Positions 49,699-58,806 are shown, counted from the first letter of the stretch. The stretch: DNA of 64,000 nt from Bacteroidales bacterium UBA5219 (GCA_002412425.1 DHVB01000054.1:23019-87018), one strand, 5' to 3'. Translations and numbers: made by a program. The notes: generated by a model not told the origin, from the letters alone.

Positions 49699-51690
49699 AT
49701 GAGTTTTTTTCGAAAAATATTGCTTTTTATTCTAGGCTTACTTTGTGTTTCTATTATTTTTGCTCAAGATAAAAGACTAAAAAGAGCAGACGAAATTTAC
49801 GAAGCTGGAGAATATTTCAGAGCAATAACCGAATACACCAAAATTTTAAGGAAAGAAAAAAATAAAAGTGCAAAAAATGAATTATATTTTAAAATAGGTG
49901 ATTGTTATTTTAGTCTTGGCGATTATAAAAAAGCAAGAAGCAATTATAGACGAACAGTTAAAGTTAGAGAACTTGAAATAGATTCTAAAATTAGATTGGC
50001 TGAAATTCAAATTCAAGAAGGTACTTACGATGAGGCAATAGCTATTTATCAAGATGTGTTGGAAATGGATCCAAACGATACTGTTGCACAAAAAGGTATA
50101 GAATCAGCAAATCTTGCAAAAATGTGGAGCGAACAAGCTACGCGTTTTAAGGTGGAAAAAATGAAAGAATTTAATTCTAAACGAAATGATTTTTCACCTA
50201 CAGTTGATGAAAAAGGAGGTTACGACCATGTTTATTTTAGTTCTAATAGAGATGAGGCAAAAGGGAAAAAGACAAGCTTTATTACAGGTGAAAAATTTTC
50301 AGATTTATTTGTTTCAAAATTTGATAGAAAACAAAAATGGTCAGACCCAGTACCATTAGATTCTTTAAATACGCCTTTTGATGAAGGAACACCAACACTT
50401 GCAGAAGGAGGACGAAAATTTTACTATACTGCATGTAAAGCAGAAAAAGGAAAAAAAGTTGGCTGTCAAATTTATGAAGCACAAAAAGTTGACGGAGAAT
50501 GGATGAATCCAACAAATTTGGGATTAGTTGCCGATTCACTTTCTATAGGGCACCCAACTGTTTCGCCTGATGGAAATACAATATATTTCTCGGGAAGGTT
50601 GCAAGGAGGCTTTGGAGGAGCTGATATTTGGTATTGTGAAAATGAAGGCGGAACATGGTCTCAACCTAAAAATATGGGACCAGCAATAAATTCATCGGGA
50701 GACGAACTTTTCCCATTTATGAGAGACGATTCAACATTTTACTATTCAAGTACAAAACATCCAACAATGGGTGGACTAGATATTTTTGTCTCTAAAAAGA
50801 ACGAAAGAGGAAGATGGATGCCATCAGAAAATATGAAACCACCTTTTAATAGTAATGGAAATGACTTTGGAATTTATTACTATTCAAATGAAGATAAAGG
50901 CTTTTTTACTTCGGATAGAAAAGGTTCGAAACAAGAAGATATTTACTGGTTTGAAAAACCACCTTTAGTATTTAGCCTATCGGGAATTACTAAAGATAAA
51001 GATACAGAACAAATACTTGATTCTTGCGTGATTACACTTTTCGGAAGCGACGGTTCTATTTTTAGAGACACTACTTCACTTGCAGATAAAGAAAGAAAAG
51101 GAAAGTTTAGTTTTAGATTAAAACAAAAAACCGACTATGCCTTTATGGTTCAAAAAGATGGGTATTTTAATGGAAAAGCACGCTTTACAACAGACTCGTT
51201 AATGTTTGATAAGGTTTTTGAATATGAAATTTTACTTGAATCTCTAAATAAAACCTTTGAAATACCAAATATAGAATTTGAATTTGGACGCTGGGATTTA
51301 ACAGAATCTTCAAAACATACTTTAGATAGTATTGCAAGAATTTTGGTTGATAACCCATATCTAGTTATAGAACTTTCTGCTCATACAGATATGATTGGTT
51401 CAGATGCTTCTAATATGGAATTAAGTCAAAAACGTGCAAATTCCGTTGTGGAATATTTCACAAATAAAGGTATCCCAAAAGGAAGACTTGTTGCTAAAGG
51501 ATATGGAGAATCACGTCCTAAAGTAATCGAAAAACCTGATATAAAATATCCATTTTTGCCAAAAGGAGCAGTTTTAAACGAAGATTATATTTTAAGCTTA
51601 TCGCCCGAACAACAAGTGGTTGCAAATCAGCAAAATAGAAGGATAGAGATGAGGGTGATTTCTAATGATTATATCCCAAGCCTCGACTAG
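49699..51690 (+). CDS. TPR/PD40/OmpA-domain protein, PorE-like architecture
   Basis: The 663-residue periplasmic protein has a signal peptide ending SIIFAQ, TPR repeats (about 25-145; ADEIYEAGEYFRAITEYTK, KIGDCYFSLGDYKKARSNYR), a PD40 beta-propeller (about 165-390; GHPTVSPDGNTIYFSG, GGLDIFVSKK), a carboxypeptidase-regulatory-like domain (about 410-505) and a C-terminal OmpA peptidoglycan-binding domain (about 515-655; ELSAHTDMIGSDASNMELSQ, RRIEMRV). This is the domain order of PorE, a T9SS component, but the lipobox of PorE is missing and Bacteroidota have several paralogues, so I stop at PorE-like. The last codons and stop lie within the 11-base sequence AAGCCTCGACT that recurs after the repeat element downstream. 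Confidence 0.87.
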   Translation: MSFFRKILLFILGLLCVSIIFAQDKRLKRADEIYEAGEYFRAITEYTKILRKEKNKSAKNELYFKIGDCYFSLGDYKKARSNYRRTVKVRELEIDSKIRLAEIQIQEGTYDEAIAIYQDVLEMDPNDTVAQKGIESANLAKMWSEQATRFKVEKMKEFNSKRNDFSPTVDEKGGYDHVYFSSNRDEAKGKKTSFITGEKFSDLFVSKFDRKQKWSDPVPLDSLNTPFDEGTPTLAEGGRKFYYTACKAEKGKKVGCQIYEAQKVDGEWMNPTNLGLVADSLSIGHPTVSPDGNTIYFSGRLQGGFGGADIWYCENEGGTWSQPKNMGPAINSSGDELFPFMRDDSTFYYSSTKHPTMGGLDIFVSKKNERGRWMPSENMKPPFNSNGNDFGIYYYSNEDKGFFTSDRKGSKQEDIYWFEKPPLVFSLSGITKDKDTEQILDSCVITLFGSDGSIFRDTTSLADKERKGKFSFRLKQKTDYAFMVQKDGYFNGKARFTTDSLMFDKVFEYEILLESLNKTFEIPNIEFEFGRWDLTESSKHTLDSIARILVDNPYLVIELSAHTDMIGSDASNMELSQKRANSVVEYFTNKGIPKGRLVAKGYGESRPKVIEKPDIKYPFLPKGAVLNEDYILSLSPEQQVVANQQNRRIEMRVISNDYIPSLD

Positions 51691-51692
51691 TC

Positions 51693-51838
51693 GGTGTTTT
51701 ATAAGCGTCCAACTGCTGCGTTGCTTTCGATATTCAAACTCAGTCACGTACACTTCGGCTTTGCTCAGTGCACCGCTTCTGGTACGCTCCTTCGTTTTCA
51801 ATCTCAGATGCCTTGCATTTGAACACTTCTAAAACACC
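51693..51838. repeat. GC-richer intergenic element with imperfect terminal inverted repeats
   Basis: The 146-base element is clearly richer in G+C than its surroundings. Its ends, GGTGTTTTATAAGCGTCCAA (51693-51712) and TTGAACACTTCTAAAACACC (51819-51838), are imperfect inverted repeats (16 of 20 positions match). The palindrome CGACTAGTCG (51684-51693) sits at its left edge. It could be a MITE-like or REP-like element, or a structured RNA. The small minus-strand reading frame across it (51598-51801) looks like a by-product. The >300-base gap to phoH is otherwise filled by the repeat block at 51851-51996. Confidence 0.6.
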
Positions 51839-51850
51839 TTGAGTTTCTGT

Positions 51851-51996
51851 TCATTGAAATATTGTTTTGTTATATTCTAAGCCTCGACTGAAGTCAGTTA
51901 AAAGTTCATAAAGTTTTTAAAGTTTTTAAAGTTTTTAAAGTTGTTTAACTAAAAAACTAAACACTAAAAACTAAACACTAAAAACTTTTAACTGGT
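51851..51996. repeat. AT-rich repeat block, copy 1, with tandem 9-mers
   Basis: The block starts TCATTGAAATATTGTTTT, continues to AAGCCTCGACTGAAG (51893), then has the 9-mer AAAGTTTTT repeated 3.7 times (51910-51942) and ACTAAACACTAAAA twice (about 51957-51985). Its first 43 bases and its later part match, in inverse orientation, 58856-58946 (38 of 43 identical in the first part, all differences transitions). No coding potential. Confidence 0.65.
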
Positions 51997-52068
51997 TTAA
52001 AAAAATCTTTAAATTTCCTTATGTTTAACAGAATATTTGTGTTATTTTGCACAATAAATAATTTATGA

Positions 52069-53019
52069 ATGACTGAGAAAAAAATTTTAATAGATGTTGA
52101 AGATTTAGCAAAGTTTTTTGGACTTAGAGAAGTAAATTTATCTGAAATAACCAAAGCTTTTCCTCGCTTAAAAATTGTGGTTCGTGGTGATATTTTGAAA
52201 GTTTCTGGCGAAAAAGATGAAATTGAACTTTTTGAGACAAAATTTCAAGCAATACTTGAGCATTATCATAATTTTAATCGTTTAACAGTAGATGATATTA
52301 AGCAAATAATTTCTAGCGATGAGCATGTGGCAGAACAAAAAATGGAAACTGATGTTTTGCTTTATAGCGTAAATGGAAAGCCAATTAAAGCTCGTACAAA
52401 AAATCAGAAAAAACTAGTTGAAGAGTTTAAAGAAAATGATTTGCTTTTTGCCGTTGGTCCTGCAGGAACAGGAAAAACTTATACTGCTATTGCTCTTGCA
52501 GTGCAATCTTTAAAGGAATTGCGAGTAAAAAGAATTATTCTTTCTCGACCAGCTGTAGAAGCAGGCGAAAATCTTGGTTTTTTACCTGGCGACCTTAGAG
52601 AAAAACTTGACCCATATCTTCAACCTCTTTACGATGCTCTGTTGGATATGATTCCTTACCGAAAATTAGAAAAATATATTGAAGAAAAAGTTATTCAAAT
52701 TGCTCCGCTTGCTTTTATGCGTGGACGTACTTTAAGCGATGCTTTTGTTATTCTCGATGAGGCTCAAAATGCAACTTATACTCAAATGAAAATGTTCTTG
52801 ACAAGAATGGGAGAGAACTCAAAATTTATTGTAACTGGCGATATTACACAAATAGATTTGCCAAAAAAATCAGACTCAGGACTGCCTGTAACATTTAATA
52901 TTTTAAAAAATATTGATGGAATTTCTTTTGTGAAATTTGATAAGCATGATATTATACGCCATAGAATTGTAGGTAAAATTGTTGAGGCTTACGAAAAAAG
53001 TGAAAAACAAAATTCATAA
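52069..53019 (+). CDS. phoH: PhoH-family ATPase
   Basis: This is the stand-alone PhoH (YbeZ-type) ATPase, linked in other bacteria with YbeY and ribosome/RNA quality control. The 316-residue protein has an N-terminal RNA-binding-like region (about 1-90) and a RecA-like domain with Walker A VGPAGTGKTYTAIALA, LSRPAVEAGENLGFLPGDL, YLQPLYDAL and Walker B AFVILDEAQNAT. Start at the ATG at 52069; a nearby ATG at 52065 is out of frame. purC follows 18 bases on. Confidence 0.93.
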   Translation: MTEKKILIDVEDLAKFFGLREVNLSEITKAFPRLKIVVRGDILKVSGEKDEIELFETKFQAILEHYHNFNRLTVDDIKQIISSDEHVAEQKMETDVLLYSVNGKPIKARTKNQKKLVEEFKENDLLFAVGPAGTGKTYTAIALAVQSLKELRVKRIILSRPAVEAGENLGFLPGDLREKLDPYLQPLYDALLDMIPYRKLEKYIEEKVIQIAPLAFMRGRTLSDAFVILDEAQNATYTQMKMFLTRMGENSKFIVTGDITQIDLPKKSDSGLPVTFNILKNIDGISFVKFDKHDIIRHRIVGKIVEAYEKSEKQNS

Positions 53020-53037
53020 CTAATTAAAAATTAAAAT

Positions 53038-53985
53038 ATGAAGGCTCTAACTCAAACTAATTTTAAATTTAAAAATCAAACAGGCTTTTATAAAGGAAAA
53101 GTCAGAGATGTGTATTTTATTGGAGATGACATTTTAGTAATGGTTGTTAGCGATAGAATTTCAGCTTTTGATGTGGTTTTACCAAAAGGAATTCCTTTTA
53201 AAGGGCAGGTTTTAAACCAAATTGCTTCTAAGTTTTTAGATGCTACTGCCGATATAGTTCCTAATTGGAAAATTGCAAATCCCGACCCTATGGTAACACT
53301 TGGTGTGAATTGTCAATCTTTTCCTGTAGAAATGATTGTTAGAGCTTATTTAACAGGTTCTTCGTGGAGAGAATATAAAAATGGCGCTCGCGAAATTTGT
53401 GGAGTGAAAATCCCAGAAGGAATGCGTGAACACCAAGCTTTTGAAAAACCAATTTTGACACCCACAACAAAAGCAGAACAAGGTGCTCATGATGAAAATA
53501 TTTCTCGCGATAAAATAATTTCTTCGGGTTTGGTTAGCGCAAGCGACTATTTGCAATTAGAAGATTATTCTTTAAAACTTTTTAAAAGAGGACAAGAAAT
53601 AGCAGATAAAATGGGCTTAATACTTGTTGACACAAAATATGAATTTGGCAAAAAAGATGGTAAAATTTACTTAATTGACGAAATTCATACTCCAGATTCT
53701 TCGCGTTATTTTTATAAAGACACTTATCAAGAGCGTTTTGATAAAGGCGAAAATCAAAGGCAACTTTCAAAAGAATTTGTTAGAGAATGGCTAATGGACA
53801 ATGGTTTTCAAGGCAAGCCAGGACAACAAATTCCTGAAATGACTGATGAGATTGTAAATAGTGTTTCTGATAGATATATTGAACTTTTTGAAAAAATTAC
53901 TGGCGAAAAATTCCAAAAAGCAAAAAGCGAAAATATAGAAAATAGAATTTTTGAAAATGTGTCGAATTATTTAGGAAAGCTTTAA
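53038..53985 (+). CDS. purC: SAICAR synthetase
   Basis: It joins aspartate to CAIR with ATP in step 8 of purine synthesis. The 315-residue protein has the [23 protein letters not shown] loop, [29 protein letters not shown] and the C-terminal [12 protein letters not shown], with [11 protein letters not shown]. The length matches the longer (about 310) form found in Bacteroidota rather than the short 240-residue type. Probably transcribed with phoH. Confidence 0.96.
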   Translation: MKALTQTNFKFKNQTGFYKGKVRDVYFIGDDILVMVVSDRISAFDVVLPKGIPFKGQVLNQIASKFLDATADIVPNWKIANPDPMVTLGVNCQSFPVEMIVRAYLTGSSWREYKNGAREICGVKIPEGMREHQAFEKPILTPTTKAEQGAHDENISRDKIISSGLVSASDYLQLEDYSLKLFKRGQEIADKMGLILVDTKYEFGKKDGKIYLIDEIHTPDSSRYFYKDTYQERFDKGENQRQLSKEFVREWLMDNGFQGKPGQQIPEMTDEIVNSVSDRYIELFEKITGEKFQKAKSENIENRIFENVSNYLGKL

Positions 53986-53994
53986 TCAATTTGT

Positions 53995-54002
53995 TATTTT
54001 TG
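53995..54002 (+). promoter_or_regulatory. Candidate -7 box for the 54064 gene
   Basis: TATTTTTG fits TAnnTTTG, about 61 nt before the ATG at 54064. No clear -33 box. Confidence 0.35.
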
Positions 54003-54063
54003 AAGAAATTTTAACGAACTTTTGATTTGAATGTATTTTGTTTTATAAGTAAATAAAATTATT

Positions 54064-54810
54064 ATGAAAAGTATTTTTGAAAAACTAAACTTATGTCGCT
54101 GTGTATCAGTTTGTTCGATTTTTGTAGCTTTGCTATTTATAAGTTTTAGTGCTTACTCGCAAAAAGCAATAAGTCCAAAAGATTTTGAAAAAGCTCACAA
54201 AAAATTGACAAATTCTGTTTCAGGATTTATAAAATATACCTATAAATATACATCGCCTGAGAAAAAACTAAAATTAAATGTTGAGTTGTTTTTTATAAAA
54301 CAAAATAATACTGTAAAATCTTGCTATATCAAACAATACGATGATTTTATGCTAAGCGAATATGTATATTATAATGATACTTTATTTTCTTTTTCAAATG
54401 TTAAAAATAAAATTTTAAGTACTCAAAATTTTACTCTAAATCCTTTTGAGCAAAGAGATAATAAAATTTTTGTGTATTTAATAGATGGTAGCGATAACTA
54501 TTTAACTGCATTCTTACAAGACGAAAACTATAAAATTAGCAAAGCAAATTTACCAGACTATAAAAACATTTTACAAGGCGAATCTTCTAAAAAAGTCGAT
54601 TTTAGTGGTGTAGAAGGAACATTAGATACAAAAATTTTGCTTAACAAAAAAACTAAATGTTTACACTCTCTTTACCAAAAACGAGATACAAAAAATAAAA
54701 AATCTTTCCCAGTTGTTTCTGAATTTGAAATAAACTCTATCAAATTATATAATAAGATGAATCCTGAAGTTGAGAGTGTTATTCATCAAAAATATTTGGA
54801 AAGAAGATAA
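54064..54810 (+). CDS. Exported protein of unknown function (possibly LolA-like fold)
   Basis: The 248-residue protein has a signal peptide with a long N-region and ends SFSAYSQ. The mature part is a series of amphipathic strands (SGFIKYTYKYTSPEKKLKL, ELFFIKQNNTVKSCYIKQYD, YVYYNDTLFSFSNVKNKIL) that recalls LolA/LolB-type half-barrels, but I cannot assign it with confidence. It is alone between purC and the convergent tcdA. Confidence 0.6.
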   Translation: MKSIFEKLNLCRCVSVCSIFVALLFISFSAYSQKAISPKDFEKAHKKLTNSVSGFIKYTYKYTSPEKKLKLNVELFFIKQNNTVKSCYIKQYDDFMLSEYVYYNDTLFSFSNVKNKILSTQNFTLNPFEQRDNKIFVYLIDGSDNYLTAFLQDENYKISKANLPDYKNILQGESSKKVDFSGVEGTLDTKILLNKKTKCLHSLYQKRDTKNKKSFPVVSEFEINSIKLYNKMNPEVESVIHQKYLERR

Positions 54811-54838
54811 ATTTTGTATAATAATTTTGCTACAAAAC

Positions 54839-55552
54839 TTAATCTAACTCGCATATACTTCTAATTACCACTGATGCACAAAAACAGCCAAAAATTACTG
54901 GCATATAGCTAATTGTTCCAGAATTTGATTTTTTGTTTGTACCTTCTTCCTCTATTATAGATTCTTTGTCGCTTAGCTCTTCTGAGAAAACTACTTTTAC
55001 ACCGTTAAAAATTCCCAAGCGATGTAGTCTTTTTCGCAAGTTGCGTGCTAATCCGCAATTGTACGATTCTGAAATATCTGAAATTTTTATTTTGCTTGGG
55101 TCTGACTTTCCTCCTGAACCCATAGAACTTACAATAGGAATATTGTTTTGATAACAAGTTTTTATTAAATGTAGTTTTGGCGACAAAGTATCAATGGCAT
55201 CAACAACATAATCCCAGCCTTCGAGTAGAGTGCTATGTAAAATTTCATCTCTTAAATAAACTTTACGAGCATCAATATTTAGTTCGGGATTTATGCTGAG
55301 CAAGCGTTTTTTTAATTCTTCGGCTTTATATTTTCCAATATTGTCGTGGGTAGCAATAGTTTGTCGATTAATATTTGATTTGCTAATGGTGTCGGCATCA
55401 ACTATACATAAATTTCCAATTCCAGCTCTGGCAAGTTGTTCGGCAGCCGCACCACCAACTCCGCCAAGTCCACACACTAAAACTTTGGAATGTTTTAATT
55501 TTTCAATATTGTTTGCACCTAAAAGTAGTTCGCTACGCTCTAACCAAGTCAT
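54839..55552 (-). CDS. tcdA: tRNA threonylcarbamoyladenosine dehydratase (TcdA, ThiF family)
   Basis: TcdA cyclises t6A37 of tRNA to ct6A using ATP. The 237-residue E1-like protein has the Rossmann motif VLVCGLGGVGGAAAEQLARAG, the R-finger region SNINRQTIATHDNIGKYKAE, DAIDTLSPKLHLI and GSGGKSDPSKIKISDI, typical of TcdA/CsdL rather than ThiF or MoeB. It pairs functionally with t6A synthesis, and a YciO-type gene of that family lies at 2.9 kb. The start overlaps the TatD gene end by four bases. Confidence 0.9.
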   Translation of the reverse strand: MTWLERSELLLGANNIEKLKHSKVLVCGLGGVGGAAAEQLARAGIGNLCIVDADTISKSNINRQTIATHDNIGKYKAEELKKRLLSINPELNIDARKVYLRDEILHSTLLEGWDYVVDAIDTLSPKLHLIKTCYQNNIPIVSSMGSGGKSDPSKIKISDISESYNCGLARNLRKRLHRLGIFNGVKVVFSEELSDKESIIEEEGTNKKSNSGTISYMPVIFGCFCASVVIRSICELD

Positions 55553-56184
55553 ATGCCAATGTGTTTAAGGTTTTTACTAATTTGAGATTTTAATTCTTCC
55601 ATTTCTAAATTAAAATACTCGCTTGCAAGATGATAGATTTCTTTTATATCTAATTGAGAATCATCGCTTTCTAAAAAAAATCTCTCAGGCAGAATAGTGT
55701 TAAATATTGTTTTTGCTTTTTCTGAATTTTTAAAAATAGAATTTGAAAATGAAAAATAAAATCCTTGTCTTTGCAAGTCTTGTAAAATTTCTGGTTTAGA
55801 ATTAAAACTGTGGATAATCCATGCCTGCTTTGGGTTTAGATTTTTTTTCAATTCTTTTAAAACATGAAAATATTTTACACAATGAATAATTAATGGAAGA
55901 TTATAAGTCTCGCTAATTTTAAAATGTTCTATAAAAATTTTATTTTGAGTTTCCAAATTTACTTGAGACACAGGATCAAAACCTACTTCGCCAATGGCTA
56001 TAATTTTTTTTGATTTTGCTAAATCTTCAATAAAAATAATTTCGTCTGCATAATTTTCTTTATAGTGCCATGGATGCATACCGCAAGACATCAGTTTGCC
56101 AGAAATAATATTTTCGTTTGGAAAAATATTGATTATAGCATTTTCAGAATTTTTGTTATGTGTATGAAAATCAAAAAAAGCCAT
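55549..56184 (-). CDS. TatD-family metal-dependent hydrolase
   Basis: From the ATG at 56184 the protein has 211 residues and begins MAFFDFHTHNKNSE, with the family HxH metal motif at once; an upstream frame open to 56250 would add 22 residues inside the ydcF gene and is rejected. Other motifs are IGEVGFDPVSQVNLETQNKI, IIHCVK, IIHSFNS and FFLESDDS. At about 210 residues it is shorter than TatD (about 260), as in many Bacteroidota. A DNase or RNA/DNA repair role is presumed. It lies two bases after ydcF and overlaps tcdA by four. Confidence 0.86.
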   Translation of the reverse strand: MAFFDFHTHNKNSENAIINIFPNENIISGKLMSCGMHPWHYKENYADEIIFIEDLAKSKKIIAIGEVGFDPVSQVNLETQNKIFIEHFKISETYNLPLIIHCVKYFHVLKELKKNLNPKQAWIIHSFNSKPEILQDLQRQGFYFSFSNSIFKNSEKAKTIFNTILPERFFLESDDSQLDIKEIYHLASEYFNLEMEELKSQISKNLKHIGI

Positions 56185-56186
56185 TT

Positions 56187-56948
56187 TTAGTGTTTTCCTG
56201 TAATCCAATAAATTACATATCCCGAAACTTCGTGAATAAGTAAGTACCAATTATCTAAAATTTCTGCTTTAGGGACTAATAAATCAGCTGTAAATTTTCT
56301 TTTTCCTGCATATCTGTCGGTAACATAGGTGTCGCATTCAAAGCCTTGTTTTTTAAAGCAAGCATTTGACCTACGTATGTGAAAAGCAGAAGTAATCAGT
56401 AAATATGAATGATTGTTTTCCTTAGGTTTAAGGATTTTTGCGGCTTCAACAGCATTTTCGTAAGTGTTTCTTGAGTTTGTTTCTATTAAAATGTCTTCTT
56501 CGGGAATGCCAAGTTTTATCAAATAATCTTTAAGAATTTGCGACTCCTTAAATTCTTGATTAAAAACTTCGCCAGAACCACCAACAATAAAAATTTTATC
56601 TAAATATCCTTCTTTATACAATTCCATGGTTTGCCATAGCCTGTCAGACGAAGATTTAAAGTTTATTCTTTCATATTTAGAGTCATAGGTAATCATTCCA
56701 GTGAGTAAAATGCCATAATCGTAGGATTCTTTTAATTCAGATTTGAATTTTGCGTCTATTTCCCAAGCTCTCATAAATTCATAAAAAATAAAAGGCTGTG
56801 AGAAAAATATTAGCATAGAAAATCCAACTATGAACAAAGCTTTTTTAGTTTTAGGTTTTTTTAAAATTATAGCAAGCAAAAACAATATTATTATCCATAA
56901 AACTGGAGAAAATATATATTGAAATACTTTTGATAAAATAAAAAACAT
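56187..56948 (-). CDS. YdcF/ElyC/SanA-type membrane protein (DUF218)
   Basis: The 253-residue protein has two N-terminal membrane helices (about 8-28 and 36-55) followed by a DUF218 domain (about 75-240) with GILLTGMITYD, IFIVGGSGEVFNQEFKES and IETNSRNTYENAVEAAKIL, LLITSAFHIRRSNACFKKQG. ElyC and SanA act in envelope integrity; the exact reaction is not known. It is the first gene of the ydcF-tatD-tcdA operon. Confidence 0.88.
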   Translation of the reverse strand: MFFILSKVFQYIFSPVLWIIILFLLAIILKKPKTKKALFIVGFSMLIFFSQPFIFYEFMRAWEIDAKFKSELKESYDYGILLTGMITYDSKYERINFKSSSDRLWQTMELYKEGYLDKIFIVGGSGEVFNQEFKESQILKDYLIKLGIPEEDILIETNSRNTYENAVEAAKILKPKENNHSYLLITSAFHIRRSNACFKKQGFECDTYVTDRYAGKRKFTADLLVPKAEILDNWYLLIHEVSGYVIYWITGKH

Positions 56949-57016
56949 ATAGATTTTTAATTTTTTTGTAAAAATAGGTAAAAATAGATATGTTTTAAAA
57001 AATTAGAGGAATAAAT

Positions 57017-58012
57017 TTACTTTTGGCGATTTTTAGTAAATTCTATCCATAAAGAATGTTCATTTTCAATTTCGGTTAAAGTGTTTTTTTCACAATCTTT
57101 AGATAGTTCTGCTAACTTGTTTGGGTCTGTGAAAACGCTAGAATCTAAATCTTTATAATCTTCATTTTGATATATCAAGTTTTTAATTTCTAAGTCGCTA
57201 TATTGTTTCCAAAAGAAAATGTCAGAAATATTTTGAACATCAATTTTTTTGTCAAAATTTTCAACAGGAAGTTTTGCTAAAAATGGAGTGATATTTTCTA
57301 AATAAAACCAATTATCGTCGTAAAGTGTGTTTGTAATAGTGTCAAGCAAAATAGGGGAAATGCATATTACTCTTGCTTCCATTATTTGTCTTTCCAAATC
57401 ATAAACATATTCTTTGGTTGTTTTATATGCAATTAATTTGAGATCCTTTAAAGAATTTATCTCAAACTTTTTCGCTTGAAATCTATCAAAAATATTATAG
57501 TTTTTAAAGTCATCAGAATCTCGATTTGCAACGAAAAGTTCTAAAATAGATTTGCTAAAAAGAATAGGATTATCTTGTGGCAAAATAATGCTGATATACT
57601 TTTTACTATAAATTGCTTTTGTTTCTTCTAATTCAAACAAATCAAAATACGCATCTTTATTTCTTTCAGGTATATATGGATATTTATTGAGCAATTTTAT
57701 AGAAGCATCTTTGGTTTTTTTGGGGATTATAGACGTATATTCAAAATTATTTTTGTATTTCCTTGAACATCTCAAATTTCCTTTATTGTCCCAAACTTTC
57801 CATGTGCCAATTCTATTGTTTTTATAAAATTGACCTTCAGATTTTTTTTGTCCGTTTTTGTGCCATGAAATATATTTTCCGTGTAATTTTCCATCTAAAG
57901 TGTTGTAAGAGCAATTAATGGAGTTGTCTTTAAAGTTTTTTGGACTGCTTTGTGCGATTATATTTCCGTACAAGAAAAGAAAAATAGCTATTGAAAAATA
58001 AAATTTTGTCAT
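57017..58012 (-). CDS. MORN/YwqK-repeat protein fused to a GldN-like (PorN) domain
   Basis: The 331-residue protein has a signal peptide ending GNIIAQ, then MORN/YwqK repeats (about 33-90; GKLHGKYISWHKNGQKKSEG, NNRIGTWKVWDNKGNLRCS). The remaining 220 residues line up by eye with T9SS protein GldN: TTKEYVYDLERQIMEARVICISP against the YWYFDKRQ...LLGICP region, the WFYLENITPFLAKLPVENF against the WVFFPNAR segment, NLIYQNEDYKDLD against IYKEENV, and the end LTEIENEHSLW against IRDFEHDMW. GldN/PorN forms the periplasmic ring with GldK/PorK. The upstream gene is GldK-like, which supports the call. The fusion is unusual to me. Gap to the upstream gene: 11 bases. Confidence 0.7.
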   Translation of the reverse strand: MTKFYFSIAIFLFLYGNIIAQSSPKNFKDNSINCSYNTLDGKLHGKYISWHKNGQKKSEGQFYKNNRIGTWKVWDNKGNLRCSRKYKNNFEYTSIIPKKTKDASIKLLNKYPYIPERNKDAYFDLFELEETKAIYSKKYISIILPQDNPILFSKSILELFVANRDSDDFKNYNIFDRFQAKKFEINSLKDLKLIAYKTTKEYVYDLERQIMEARVICISPILLDTITNTLYDDNWFYLENITPFLAKLPVENFDKKIDVQNISDIFFWKQYSDLEIKNLIYQNEDYKDLDSSVFTDPNKLAELSKDCEKNTLTEIENEHSLWIEFTKNRQK

Positions 58013-58023
58013 AAAATGTTGAT

Positions 58024-58806
58024 TTATTGTTGATTATAAGAAATGCCTCTATTTTGTTGATTTTTGCTTACTTTCACTATTCTAAATGACACATATTCAG
58101 AGCCTTTGTCAGAAAATAGGCAATAATTGTCATTAAAAAATGTTTGTTGTTCAAATAAATAATTACCACCCGCAATACGTTTTCGTCTATTCATTCTTGG
58201 CTCGTCTTTTTTGTGAAAATTGACATTGTCAAAGATAAATTGGTAATCATTACTATTGTTTAAATCTAGTGCAAATCTCATCTCATCAACAGATGTAAGC
58301 AACAAATCTGAATATTTATAATTAAAATCGTTTTTTATTGGATTTTTGTTTAAATACCTATAAGCTGCTAACCATTCTGAAGCCAGAGGTAAGCTATAAT
58401 AAAAATCTTCTGAAGAAGCATTTTTTTGTGTTTTCCATTTGCAAAATTCTACAGCAGCGTCCCAGCTTACTCCTAAAACAGGATTTTTTTCATACTTTTT
58501 TGAGTTTAAATATTTTTCATAAACATCTTTTGTTTTAGCAATGGACGAATCGGGAAGCATTTGTAAATAATATTGCTTTGATGAATCGGCTTTTACATCT
58601 TCTAAAAACTGTTTGTATTCTTTTAAAGTAATAAACTGGCTGATTTCAAATGCATTAACAGTATCAATATAATTTGCTTTTACACCTGTCATTTCGTACA
58701 AATCAAAAACTTGTTTGGGAATTTGATAAAATTCTTGTGCAGTGATAGAATTTTGAAAAAAACAAAATATGAAAAAAAGCATTAAAATTTTGGAAAATAA
58801 TCTCAT
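58024..58806 (-). CDS. GldK-like (SUMF1/FGE-fold) protein
   Basis: The 260-residue exported protein has a signal peptide ending SITAQ without a lipobox Cys and a SUMF1-type domain: FEISQFITLKEYKQFL, NPVLGVSWDAAVEFCKWKT, YYSLPLASEWLAAYRYL, RIAGGNYLF and a C-terminal SEYVSFRIVKVS. The insert YYLQMLPDSSIAKTKDVYEK before the NPVLGVSWD core resembles the PDT...YF-HPAYDDYPVVGVSWK segment of GldK/PorK. At 260 residues it is much shorter than GldK (about 400-470) and is not a lipoprotein. It sits directly upstream of a GldN-like gene, so a GldK-GldN pair is the best reading; another SUMF1 protein is the alternative. Confidence 0.65.
   Translation of the reverse strand: MRLFSKILMLFFIFCFFQNSITAQEFYQIPKQVFDLYEMTGVKANYIDTVNAFEISQFITLKEYKQFLEDVKADSSKQYYLQMLPDSSIAKTKDVYEKYLNSKKYEKNPVLGVSWDAAVEFCKWKTQKNASSEDFYYSLPLASEWLAAYRYLNKNPIKNDFNYKYSDLLLTSVDEMRFALDLNNSNDYQFIFDNVNFHKKDEPRMNRRKRIAGGNYLFEQQTFFNDNYCLFSDKGSEYVSFRIVKVSKNQQNRGISYNQQ

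Noticed and set aside
51598..51801. 67-residue minus-strand frame through the end of the OmpA gene and the repeat element
   Set aside because: It crosses the coding end of a real gene and a repeat; the frame stays open because of the GC-richer element. I read it as repeat rather than gene.
51910..51985. Tandem short repeats as a CRISPR array
   Set aside because: Units of 9 and 14 bases abut without unique spacers, and no cas gene is in the window.
55549..56250. Longer start for the TatD-type gene
   Set aside because: The additional 22 residues lie inside ydcF and precede the HxH motif, which in this family stands at the very N-terminus.
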